This document shows, piece by piece, positions 24,064 to 39,130 of a stretch of 64,000 nt of DNA (the first letter of the stretch is position 1; the number at the start of each line of letters is the position of its first letter). The position numbers and the translations under genes were made by a program. This stretch comes from Struthio camelus (Eukaryota; Chordata; Aves; Struthioniformes; Struthionidae): assembly GCF_040807025.1 (NCBI RefSeq), contig NC_090946.1, positions 7,296,001-7,360,000 of the forward strand. Direction: 5' to 3'. The notes beneath the pieces were generated by a model, which saw only the letters and a program-made list of their open reading frames with translations, made no database searches and had not been told where the DNA came from.

Positions 24064-27000
24064 GTGAGCATCCTTCCACTCCAGCACTAACACAGCCCTT
24101 CATTCTCAACCTGTCCTGGAGTAGGACAACTGAGCAATGAAGGACTGGGACAGTAGCCCTGGTGAAGAGGAGCCGGCCAGCTACTGGCCAGCCTACATTC
24201 ACAAAGTGCAGAGCTCATCGACTCCAGGGTAGACAGCACCTGTCCCTCGCATCTACTGAGAAGTCAGGAAAGGAAAGGTCCTTCCTCACTGCTCCAATAT
24301 GTTAGCTGCTCAATATATTGGCAGCTGGCAGATCTTTTTCCGGGCTGGGTAGGAACACAGTTTCTCTTCTCTAGGATGGAGAGTTGCATTTGATGGTTAC
24401 CCACAGAAGAATGATGTGTAGATCAGTGGAGCCCAAGGCAAGGCTAGTACTGGAGCTGTCCCAAAAAAGGGAGCTTCAGGAGAGAGTTTCACTTGCTCAC
24501 ACAACAGGTGATACTTTGGGTATCACCGGTCTGAGAGCAGACATCAGCTCTGGAGCCACAGATCTGCAATGAGGCAACTGTATTCTGTGGCTGGTCTGTT
24601 TTTGATAGGGAAAGCCAGGGAGCTCCCCTAGCCAGGTCAGTGTGCACAGGTGCAGTACGGAGGCAGGAAAGCAGCTTCAAGAAAGAGGCAGGAACTCATG
24701 TCGTAAAAGCCAGTGCTGGCCTGAGCAGGGCTTGGACTGCAAGATATTAAATGAGCTGTGGTGCCCGTCCAAGCACCAGATAACACTCTCCTGAATGAGA
24801 AACGTAGGGGCAATCCCCGACATCGGACTGTATCACTTACCACAACGTTCTCCGTCAGCGATCACTTCCGGCTCCTGTAGATTGGGCAGCAGGGTGTTTC
24901 AGGTGGGCTTTCCCAGGAGGGATGTGGGCTGATGTGCCACGCTCACAGGGGCTGCTCACCCTGATCACTCCCCCGGTTCACAGTGCGGCAGTGTCGTGGC
25001 TACGCACCCCTGGCTTCCCTTGCCAGACTCCTATCCCAGCAGGCCCAGGGAGGCACATCTTCTTTGCCCCAGGGAGGCTCTTCTTTGAGGCTGATGCCTC
25101 TGTTTCTCCTTTTCAGGCTGATCCTGAGTGAGAGCCAAAGACTGATGTTTGAGAAGCTGGCGCTCTACTGCAACAACTATGCTGAGCTGATACCTGTGTC
25201 CTTTGTGCTGGGTAACGAGCTCTGTTTGGGAAGATGCGGGGAGGGGAAAGGGACAGCATCTTTTCTCCCTGGCTGGATATAGCTTTGCAAGCAGGCAGAA
25301 TTCACTGAGCAGATCCCTCACTTGGCCTTTGCAAAACCTCCCCACGGAGAGTACATCATCTTATGTCCCAGCGGTGAGGGATGCCCCCGGCACTGCACAG
25401 ATGTACAGACATGTTCTGGCTCCCGCCAGGAGGGTAGGGACCAAAGAGCACCGAATAGACTGGGAAAGCCAGGCTTGCCCGCTCTAACTTTGGCACAAAG
25501 ATCTGAGTTGCCCTCTAGGCGTGCCTGCCCCTGTCCCTGTATGAGCAGTACCAGCCTTCCTACACACGAGCACATACATCTCCCACTCCTTTCGGATGGC
25601 TAATTTGCTCAGCTCACCTCTAGGTTTCTACGTGGCTCTGGTGGTGTCCCGCTGGTGGGCTCAGTACGAGAGCATCCCATGGCCTGACCGTATCATGAAC
25701 CTGGTCTCCTGCAATGTGGATGGGGAGGATGAGTACGGGCGGCTCCTACGTCGCACCCTCATGCGCTACAGCAACCTCTGCAGCGTGCTGATCTTGCGCT
25801 CAGTCAGCACTGCTGTCTACAAGCGTTTCCCCAGCATGGAGCACGTCGTGAGAGCAGGTCAGTACCGGTACTGCTTTCTGCACATCTCTGGCCCCCGGCA
25901 GACAGCACCCTGCTGCTGTGCTTGGGGCAAAGAGCCCTGGAGAAGGCCCTGCAACCTCCAGACTGGAACAGGGATAGCGCTGCAACATGCTCAGCTAATG
26001 TTTGCAGCGGATACTAAGCGTCTGCTCTTGCCCTACTCTGCTCTGCCCAAATAAACAACCATTTATGTTTCCCTATTGCTCACCACCTGTAATCCTGCTG
26101 GTGGCTGGAAGGTAGTCTGGATGATGAAGGGGCTTCTGCCCAAATGCAGATGTCTGCACCTGCCCTCATCACCTGGACTGCCTTCGCAATCCAGGGAGAG
26201 AAACAGGCACTTCTAGGGCACACGTTCTCCACAAATGTCTAAAGCAAGCCAGGCGACTGCCCCCTCAGCAGTAACACATCTCCCCGCTGGCTGTGATCAG
26301 ATCAAAGGAAGATACGCTGCAGACATCTAAAGAGAAATGAGATGAATCCTGCCCCTCACACCTCCGTAACTCAATGTTTTAACAAGGACACTTGTCCTCC
26401 TTTTAGGTATCTCCCAAAGACCGAGTGCCTCCATCTTTCTCGTGATTATAAGGGGAGCTAAGGTGGCTACCTGAAATTTAGATGTTTTCATTCCAGATCA
26501 GATTGATTCCCTTCTGCCCTCTATGGCCATCCCTTTCCTGCCTCCTCTTTTCCACTTAGGCCTCATGACACCAGAAGAACACAAGAAGTTTGAGAGCTTG
26601 AATTCCCCCCACAACAAGTTTTGGATCCCGTGTGTGTGGTTTTCCAATCTGGCCGTGAAGGCACGGAATGAGGGGAGGATCCGGGACAGCGTGCTGCTGC
26701 AGGGCATCCTGAATGTGAGTGACAGAGGCAGCAGGTGACTGTCTGAGATTCTGCTCCTCTTCCCTGGGTGGGACCACAGGGATTTCCAGAGGCCAAGCAA
26801 GAAATAAGGGTGGTGAGGTGGGACTTCCAGCCAATGAGCCAAGCCTGGCCCTGGGGATATTACATTAATTTTGATGGAAAATGTCCCCCCCTGCCACCCA
26901 CTAGCCTCCCCAGCTCAGGGCAGAGCAGAGTTTTGGGTGGCCTGCTGACATAAGGCAGTGAGGTCACATGCATGAGAGATGAGGGAAACGAGACAACGTT

Positions 27001-30000
27001 CTTGAACGTGGGCCTGGGAGGAACCATGGGACTCACGGGTAGGCGTGGTAATAGCAGGCACCCACGTAGCAGGCCATGGGATCAGCTCTCTTTCACACAG
27101 CCAGCCTTCACGCGCTCCAGAGCAGCCAACCGCAGCGGCCAACGGAGGTCTCTAGGACGCAGCTCAGAAGTTGCGAGGAAGCACAGCGTGCGCCTGGGAA
27201 GAGACAGGGACAGTTCAAAGGCATCACTAGCAGCCGAGGTCCCTGTGGAGGACTTTATAGTGAAAACCCATGGATTGTCCTAGGAAGCAGGCCATGCTCC
27301 ATGGGCAAGACTGCCAGTGATCCGTGCCCAGCTACAGAAGAAAAACACTCCAGAGCAGCTCAGCCTCCCTTGGCATTCATGTGCAAAGAGAATCACATTG
27401 TTTCTGTTACCTGGAGTGAGATTCATCTGCCCAGAGATAGGTATCTCCCGCTGGGCTATTTATCTAGACTCACCGTGTAGTCAGGAGACAGAGATGGGTG
27501 CTTCTGAGGCACTTTGTACCTAATCTGTTGAGCTGCTCGCTTTGTGAGGAGATAAGCTCTGCTAGAAGTGAGGAAGGGAGCCTGGGCTCAGATGGAGACA
27601 TCCAGGCAGCAAGGAGTTCCTCCAGGGCAAGCCTAAGGCCCTGCTGGTGATCTGATGGGGAAAAGGCAGGGAGCAGGAGCCCTGGCCGAGTTCCCCCTGC
27701 TTCCAGAGGAGGTGCGAGTAGGAAGGGACAGGCTGGATCAATGAAGGGGAATTGGGGCTGGAGACAGTCAGCGTCCGCAGCGAGGAGATGGGAAGTTTGT
27801 GCCTATGCTCCATTCCTCTTCCCCGCTACAGGAGCTCAACACCTTGCGCAGCCAGTGCGGGCGGTTGTACGGGTACGACTGGATCAGCATCCCCCTGGTC
27901 TACACTCAGGTGAGAATGGCATCCCCCACGCCTCCCGATCCACTGCCTGCCTGCACACACTGCCCATGCTGCTAGGAAGCCCCCACTGACACATATCCCA
28001 CACGTGGATCGTGCTGATGCTTACGTACGCTTAGACCCTTCATCCACACCTACACATATAACCCTGTGCCAGCTCCCTCACATATGTAACCCTGCACACA
28101 CTCAGCCCAGCCATTTATTTAAACACTCTCACCTCTACCCAAGCACACGCTCTCCAGCGATAGCTAAGCACATGCACGCAATGCAGGTATGGTGAAAACA
28201 CAGACACATGCAGATCCACTCCCTGCACTGCCCCCAGCCTTCCTCTGCAGCACGTCCCTTCAGCAGTTTCCTCCTACTCGGCAGAGCTGAGATCCATGTG
28301 CCAGCAACGCCGCTCCAGCGCGCAGGGCAGCTCTGATGGAGTAGTGCCAGGCGCGTGGAGGAGAGCTACGTGCCCGTACTTAGCTGTTTAATAGCTCCCT
28401 CGATGCAACCCCACACAGACGTTTCGGCACCACACCGCTCCTTTGTCTTGTACAACCCTGCTGCTCAGATAACACTAATGCACTCCACCGTGAAACGGGA
28501 ACTGCTCCTGTTCCTGCATTGCTGAAGGTTAATGGGGAATATACTGGGAACTGCACACACCACGGTGTCCTGCACACCAGGAAGAAAAGCAGTAGCACGG
28601 TGTGTTGCACTTGCATCCCACATTTACCTTTGGGGTGAGGGTGCACACTGCCTCTATGGCACCCAGCACAGCGTTGCAGCCCCCTGCAACAGGCTCAGCC
28701 CTCACCTGGGAGCACAGGCCCCTGAGAAAAAGAGCACAGCTCCACCAAAGCCCTATCCAAGGAGCACCAAGGGGAATCTCAGCTACAGAGACAGCATTTT
28801 TGCTTTGAAACACCCTGCTCAGGGCATCAAGACACTGTGTTGAGAGTCTCAGCTGCTATTAATTTAAAAAGGGGAAGTTTCCAGTCCCATGATTACAGAG
28901 AAAAGCATGAAGCACATTGTGGCCTGAAGTCTGGACAAGCGAGCAGGCAAATATAAAACAGCTCAGCGTGAGGAGCAGGAAGGAAGGAGCCAGTTCAGAG
29001 CTGGCATCTCCCCTCCCTGACTTGGACGTGGTCTGCCAGCGCAGGCTGAGCCATGAGGAGGTCAAAGCAGCTTTCGGGAGAGGCAAGGGCAAGAATAAGA
29101 AGAGCTCGCAGCACCCCTTACCTCAGCAGCGGATCAACCACGCAGCCACATATCAGTTGTTCAAGCTCTTTCTCTCCAGGACGTCAGGTGCCGCCTTCTG
29201 CTGCCAGCTTTTTGTGATGCCTACACAGAGGTCCTTCCAGGGCCAGCGTGGACTGAAATACAACGTAAATAGCAGCTAGAGGACAAAGGTTACAGTTAAA
29301 GCTTTCTTCTGTGGAAATGCATCTTCCTGCAAAGAGCGGAGGACAAGCCTGTCAGTACAAGGTTTTCAAAAGGCCACAGAGCCAGCAGCTCCTCTTGCAG
29401 CTGGCTGCAGTTTGGAGAGGCGTGGGGTGGAACGGCGGAGAGGCGTGGGGTGGAACGGAGGAGAGGCGCTGGGAAAGCAAGCTGGGCTCTCAAGCTCCTC
29501 TGGTGTGTTCTCTGGCCTCTTTCCCAGGTGGTGACCGTGGCTGTTTACAGCTTCTTCCTGGCATGTCTGATCGGGCGGCAGTTCCTGGACCCGGAAAAGG
29601 CATATCCTGGCCATGAACTAGATCTCTTCGTGCCTGTGTTTACATTTTTGCAGTTCTTCTTCTATGCTGGCTGGCTAAAGGTAAGTCCAAGGAAACATGC
29701 CTGGAGCTGGAATCGGACCCGGAATCAGACCCAGAAAAGGGTTTTTCCCAGTTTGTGCTCACCAGCAACTCCAGCTGTGTTTTTTGGCCTACAGACAACA
29801 TGCCAGGTGCTGGAACTCAAACAGGGAGCCAACAGGAGCTGAGGGTGTTGCCAAGACTGTCTCAGTTTCCGTGTGTCCAGCCCAGGAGAACAGCTCCATC
29901 TTTCCTATGCTTTGGGCCTTGCTAGTTCAGGGGAGAAGAGAGGCAGTGGGGCACACTTTGCCTGCGGAGTATTGCGTGTCGTTTGCAACGGCAAAAAGGC

Positions 30001-32469
30001 CGCGTGAGCAAGGGGCTGTTACCTATCCCACTGCAAACGTGCACACCAGCACCAATGACTCCCAGCCACTGCCAAGCCTCCATTTTTAACCTGCCCCTTT
30101 TCAGGAGGAGCACCATTGCTCCAAATTCAGGGGATGTCCCCCTCGAGCACAGTTCCGGACTCTGCCCGCCAGGCCTTCTGCCCCACAGGGAAGGGGGCAG
30201 GCATCCCCGTGACCCTTGCTGTGCGCTCTCCCCACGCAGGTGGCTGAACAGCTCATCAACCCCTTTGGGGAGGACGATGACGACTTTGAAACCAACTGGC
30301 TCATCGACAGGAACCTGCAGGTAAAGCGGAGGCGAGATCCCACAAGGCCAGCCCGACCTGCGGAGGAATGCCGAGGCAGGACTGCACCCGAGAGCTCAGC
30401 AAGGAGCTCCCCAGCAGGAGTGCAGTCACAGCGCTGTCCTGCAACACCTCTGTCACCCACCTGCCCTGCCCGCAGTGGGGCACAGAGGCGCTCCCCGTTC
30501 CCCTAAGCCTTTTCTTTGAGGTGGTGGCTGCGTGTTAAGAATGCCTCTCCCTAACATTTTACCCTGTCCCTAAAACTGCTTCCTGTTTTATTCCAGGCAG
30601 TAACTCTCCACCTTTGGTCTTTCCTAACACCTAACACAGTCCTGGCCATAGAGCTCTTCCTTCCTAGTGAGCATTGCTCTCGCATCTCCTTCCTTCCAGT
30701 TACTTACCCATTGTGACGTTCCTGCTGTCCCCTGCAGGTCTCCCTCATGGCAGTGGATGAGATGCATCAGGATTTGCCCATTCTGGAGAAGGACCTGTAT
30801 TGGAACGAGTCTGACCCCCAGCCACCCTACACCGCAGCCACCGCTGAGTACAAGCGCCCATCGTTCCTCGGCTCAACCTTTGACATCAGGCGAGTGAAAC
30901 CAGGGTGTCAGACACAGATCGCGTTTACATTCTCGATCGGGCATCATATAGGATATTATCTAATACAGTATAAGAAAATAAGATCTTTCTCCATAGCTTG
31001 TGAAAGCTTGCTCTAAGATAGTTTTAGGCTCATCCCAAGGTGAAAACCAGCATCCTCCATGGAAAAAGATTCCTCTGAGCTTTGGCCCCCCTCCCCCACT
31101 ACAATATGAGCATCCCCGTTATGGAAGGCATCTTATGGCAATAGAGGAGGACGGAGGTTTGCCAACAGCAGCAGCATTCCCTGTGCTTCCAGCCTCTGCT
31201 AACGCTGACCCAGCCCACCAGAAACTGCCTTCTACTGCGGCTGTGTAACACCTTGTTCTGCCTTTCCCCAGCATGCAGAAAGAAGAGATGGAGTTCCAGC
31301 CCCTGGAGCAAATTAAAGAGAATGAGGAGGCAAACCACTCCACACCGTTACTGGGACACCTGGGCCGTCTCCTGGGTGTCCAGTCACCCAGCTTCTCTAG
31401 GTCCTCTTCCCGGATGAACTTGCTGCGCAGGCGAGGAGACCCCACATCCCCCTTCTCCCATTACACATACCAAGACATGGTCAAGTCTGGAAGCCCTTGC
31501 AGCATCAACCAGCCAAAGGGAGACCCCAGCACACAGGAGCAGTGGGACAGCGAGGATGGAAAACTGAGGGAGTTCGATGCCTTTATATCAACACCATTTT
31601 ATGAGAGACCTGGTTTCTACAGCGCCCCACAGACACCAATCAGCTCCATCCCCATGATCTTCCCTTCTAGACGCCAAGGCCGCAAGAAGCCCCCTGCGCT
31701 CTCCAGCATCGCTGCGTGTTCCGCTTCTCTTCGAGATGTCATTGCCAACTCACCTTCCAAGATGAGCGATACATACAAGAGCCAGAGCTCCCTTGGCTCA
31801 GGTGTAAAGGAAACATTTGTTTGGCCAACAGCAGAACGGGGCAAAGCCCCTGACTCCCTAGTGGTAACGGTAGAGGAAGAAGAGAACTCCAACAGTAAAA
31901 GCAGAGAAGCTGCCACCACAGGAAGCCCAGGAGCTCACTCCACAGCATCAGAGAGCCCTAAATTCCCCTTCCCTGCAGAATCCCCAGAGCACGAGAAGCA
32001 GGGTAGCTTCAAGAGTCTGAAGAGCTTAAAAGGCTGCCACCCACCCTGGCTAACCTTGGACAACACAGCAGCTGTCACCCCCAACTCTGACCATTCAAGT
32101 GCCTTTCACACCCCCAGTAACAAAACCCCTGGAGGCAGTGCCTCCCTCTGCTTTTCATTCACTCCTGTCACTTCTCCAGTGCTGGAGAGGTCCCACATGG
32201 GGCACACAGGCCCCGATGCTCATAGCCTAACTTCAGAAGACACAGCCAGTGCTCCAGACCAACGTCCTGCAGAGGTTTCCGGGACTGCAAGAGATGCCGG
32301 AAATGGAAGTACTAACATTCACCCTACAAAAGGGCCAAAAAGAGCAGAGAACCCTTCCCCCAATGACTCTGGCATCTCTCTAGCTGAGGGTGACTATGTG
32401 GGGCTGATGGAGGTGATCATGGAAGCCAGTGAAGGCACATGTGAAGAGCAGATAGAACAGTACAGCTAG
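23912..32469 (+). CDS. BEST1: BEST1, bestrophin-1 calcium-activated chloride channel, complete coding region
   Basis: Nine coding exons (23912-24063, 25117-25211, 25624-25857, 26560-26714, 27832-27909, 29528-29680, 30240-30320, 30738-30889, 31272-32469) join to 2298 bases, 765 residues. Bestrophin-1 forms pentameric anion channels in the basolateral membrane of retinal pigment epithelium and other cells (known). The start matches the family N-terminus [10 protein letters not shown] that borders the pore. Visible landmarks: neck residues Ile76, Phe80, Phe84; aperture residue Val205 (Ile in human); calcium-clasp acids Glu300-Asp304 in [15 protein letters not shown]; Ser358 in the autoinhibitory segment. 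Residues 1-366 follow human numbering without gaps. The tail of about 399 residues is longer and Ser/Pro-rich; it keeps the YSAPQTP motif. Internal exon lengths equal those remembered for human BEST1. The intron after 30889 uses a GC donor. Confidence 0.97.
24064..25116. other. BEST1 intron between coding exons 1 and 2
   Basis: About 1.05 kb. Nothing beyond ordinary intron sequence is seen. Confidence 0.7.
25117..25211 (+). CDS. BEST1: BEST1 coding exon 2 (pore neck)
   Basis: 95 bases, acceptor TTTTCAG, donor CTGG/GTAACG. It encodes residues 51-83 with [10 protein letters not shown] and the neck helix [10 protein letters not shown], keeping Ile76 and Phe80. Confidence 0.96.
25624..25857 (+). 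CDS. BEST1: BEST1 coding exon 3
   Basis: 234 bases, acceptor CACCTCTAG, donor GCAG/GTCAGT. It encodes residues 84-161, including [24 protein letters not shown] and the invariant family stretch [12 protein letters not shown]. Confidence 0.97.
26560..26714 (+). CDS. BEST1: BEST1 coding exon 4 (aperture)
   Basis: 155 bases, acceptor CCACTTAG, donor CTGAAT/GTGAGT. It encodes residues 162-212, including [23 protein letters not shown] and [10 protein letters not shown], which contains the cytosolic aperture residue Val205. Confidence 0.97.
26715..27831. other. BEST1 intron between coding exons 4 and 5
   Basis: About 1.1 kb, with GT...AG ends. No other feature recognised. The shorter introns 25212-25623 and 25858-26559 are equally plain. 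Confidence 0.7.
27832..27909 (+). CDS. BEST1: BEST1 coding exon 5
   Basis: 78 bases, acceptor CCGCTACAG, donor ACTCAG/GTGAGA. It encodes residues 213-238 ([10 protein letters not shown], then [12 protein letters not shown]), phase 0 at both ends. Confidence 0.96.
27910..29527. other. BEST1 intron between coding exons 5 and 6
   Basis: About 1.6 kb, the longest BEST1 intron between coding exons. It ends with a 23-base tandem repeat close to the acceptor. The introns 29681-30239, 30321-30737 and 30890-31271 are short and plain apart from the GC donor of the last. Confidence 0.7.
29414..29475. repeat. 23-base tandem repeat upstream of a BEST1 acceptor
   Basis: A unit beginning GGAGAGGCGTGGGG is present twice in full (29414-29436, 29437-29459) and a third time in degraded form. 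It ends about 50 bases upstream of the acceptor at 29527. Confidence 0.9.
29528..29680 (+). CDS. BEST1: BEST1 coding exon 6
   Basis: 153 bases, acceptor TTTCCCAG, donor CTAAAG/GTAAGT. It encodes residues 239-289: membrane helix [17 protein letters not shown], then [20 protein letters not shown] and GWLK. Confidence 0.97.
30240..30320 (+). CDS. BEST1: BEST1 coding exon 7 (calcium clasp)
   Basis: 81 bases, acceptor CCACGCAG, donor CTGCAG/GTAAAG. It encodes residues 290-316 with the acidic calcium clasp [11 protein letters not shown] (Glu300 to Asp304), which couples cytosolic calcium to gating. Confidence 0.97.
30738..30889 (+). CDS. BEST1: BEST1 coding exon 8, followed by a GC donor
   Basis: 152 bases, acceptor CCCTGCAG. 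It encodes residues 317-366 plus two bases of Ser367: [21 protein letters not shown] and [10 protein letters not shown] (Ser358 of the autoinhibitory segment). The exon ends ATCAG and the intron begins GCGAGT. Using the next GT (30894) would add four bases and break the frame into the last exon, so the GC donor is preferred. Confidence 0.93.
31272..32469 (+). CDS. BEST1: BEST1 last coding exon (long cytoplasmic tail)
   Basis: 1198 bases, acceptor CTTTCCCCAG, ending at TAG. It starts by completing Ser367, then [10 protein letters not shown] (human: [10 protein letters not shown]). It encodes about 399 residues rich in Ser, Pro, Thr and Glu, with [13 protein letters not shown] conserved and the rest poorly conserved. 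It is one uninterrupted open frame to the stop. Confidence 0.94.
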
Positions 32470-33285
32470 AGGAGACAGAGGCACATGCTATTCTGTTAAG
32501 GTACCTGCCATATTAGTGATATTGCAGTATCTTTACACCCAGCCACACTGGCACTCATCCTTCCCAACTCATCCTGGTGTGGCAGGGCAGCCACACCTCA
32601 TGCTGCTGGAGCATCCAACACCAGGGACACAGAGCTACTGGCTTCAGCTACAGTAACAGGCACAGCACTCCAGTGTCGCAGCAATATGAAAACATCGCTA
32701 TATTTCTAGCAAAAGAACACGTGAGACTCTGGAGTTTCGCTAGGTATTGCAAATACCTAACAGCAGAGCAGTAGCTCAGAAGGTGCCAGCCTCAAGAACC
32801 CGCAGTATAGACACAGACCACAGCAGAAGAGCAGTATAATTCCTAAAGGTACCTGCTCATCCTCATTGCAGCAAGAACTGGAACTCAAGCCCTATGTGAA
32901 CATTTGCCACAAGACCCAGTACAGCAAGCCTGGGCAGGACTTGGACTACTGACAGAACATACTCCAGGGAAAGGAAGGGACCGAAATGAGTAAGTCCCAT
33001 CACTTACTACAGACCTGTAGTGCTTTAGCAAATCAGTCTAGTTGATTTTCCTGATATTGGGGGGAAAAAAGACAAAGTAAGGCAGGGCAGGTATCTACTT
33101 GAACAGGTGGCTGCAGTTGATGGTATTTACCCAGCCTGTTGTCTCCTTTACAAGCTCCACATTACATCTGCTGCTGATTTGAAAGCACTCACAGGAGAAG
33201 TGCTCTGGATGGTAGCAGACTATTTAAGAGCTATGAGTTTTGACTAACCTTCCCTAAGAAAATAAAAGCAAGGCTGAAGTCAAGG
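32470..33285 (+). other. BEST1: BEST1 3' UTR with AATAAA signal
   Basis: The first AATAAA downstream of the stop is at 33261-33266, giving a 3' UTR of about 0.8 kb with cleavage expected 10-25 bases later. Extent is inferred. Confidence 0.6.
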
Positions 33286-34029
33286 CCCAGCTGTTTCATT
33301 TCCTCATTTTAGTTTCCATGCAGCAATAGGAATTCAGAAAACAAGCCACAGAAGTTATCCTGCTTTAAGGACAAGGAAGTCTTCAAGGACAGCTGCAGAT
33401 ACAGAACACAGGGAGCACTGATGTGGCAAATCAGTTCCAGGCCATTTCCTCTCAGATCCCTTCTGAAGCCTTACATTTAAAGGGCCTCCTTCCACAAGAG
33501 AAGTCTACCCTGTCTTCCAAGCATAGCTTTTAGACTTAGGCAGGGGTCACCACCACACCCAGACTCCCGATTCAATGCCTTAGGCTCAGTTCCTGCAGTA
33601 CCACTGCTTCAATCTAGCCTGATTACACTACTCAGCTCTGTCCTGGTTCACAGTGCACTTGCACATGGAAAAGATGCAACTACTTCTGTTAGACAAACAT
33701 GGCACCTGGTGAGGCACCCTCCTTCAGTAACCTCATCTAAATCCATGGTGACAAGCCCCCACACAGTTCCTCACACATCCATTATAGCAGCAGCTTCGGA
33801 GGCAAAACCATTTTAAAATGCAACTTCAGTCATCAATTACTGCAGCAGATCCCACTGGATGGAAAAAGTGATTTATATATAAAATAGCGCTAAGCAAGCA
33901 AAGTAAAACCTGATCCCCCTAAAACATATTCCTCCATCCAAGCCCAACCTAAGATAAGGCCCCCAAGGGAGACTATGGAGCATAATCCTTTAAGTATGGG
34001 ACTCTCACTCCAGAGAGAAACAGAAAAAG
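33286..34029. other. Spacer between converging BEST1 and FTH1
   Basis: About 0.75 kb separates the two predicted poly(A) sites of the tail-to-tail genes. No coding or repeat feature is recognised. Confidence 0.55.
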
Positions 34030-34209
34030 CCATCTTGAACCAAGTCACTTTATTGGATGGAGGGCAGTACACAAAACACCAGAGAAGAGAGGGGTGATAT
34101 TTGGTAGAGCACAGGAGAACTGTTTTACTAGATAGCTGAAGACGCATGCACTGCTGGGCAGCAAGGTAGGAGTCCCACTGAAACCAACAGGGTGGCTCTT
34201 GGCAAGACT
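34030..34209 (-). other. FTH1: FTH1 3' UTR with poly(A) signal
   Basis: On the minus strand the stop is followed after about 155 bases by AATAAA (TTTATT at 34049-34054 on the plus strand). A short 3' UTR of this size is usual for ferritin heavy-chain mRNA. Confidence 0.8.
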
Positions 34210-38688
<4,479 letters not shown>

Positions 38689-38852
38689 GCGCCCGCGCGC
38701 GTCATCTCGCGCGCCAGGCCCCGCCCCCCCCTCGCGCCGCGACGCACGCGCCCCCAGGAGCTGGGGGAGGCAGGGGCGGCACTAAGACGCCCCGCCCCCC
38801 GCCGCAGCCCCGCCCCTCTCCCTCCGCGCGCCGCCGTTCTGCTGGCCCGGCG

Positions 38853-38862
38853 TGACTCAGCA
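38853..38862. promoter_or_regulatory. Antioxidant-response / MARE site upstream of FTH1
   Basis: TGACTCAGC fits the ARE core TGACnnnGC; on the FTH1 strand it reads TGCTGAGTCA, a consensus NRF2-small MAF / BACH1 site and also an AP-1 site. It lies about 0.2 kb upstream of the predicted start. Activity is inferred. Confidence 0.6.
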
Positions 38863-39130
38863 CCTCCCCTGCTCCCCTCCCCTCCCCGCCCTCCCCCCAC
38901 CACCTCGCGCCGCGGTGGGCGGGGCCCGCTGCCTCGCGGCTCGGGCAACGGTCGTGCAACGGCCGCGGGGGGCGACAGCCCTGTGGGCCGCCCGCCCTGT
39001 GGCGGGGGGGGGGAGGGGGGTGGCGGTTTCCCTCAGGGCGGGCTCCCGGCAGTAGGGGGGGGGGCGCAGGCCGAGGGTCGCCCCTCAGTAGCGTCACCTC
39101 GGCCCCCCGAAACCCGTGAAAGGCCCAAAA

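Noticed and set aside
30890-30895. GT at 30894 as the BEST1 exon 8 donor
   Set aside because: It would add four bases and shift the last exon out of the frame that carries the conserved KEEMEFQP and YSAPQTP motifs.
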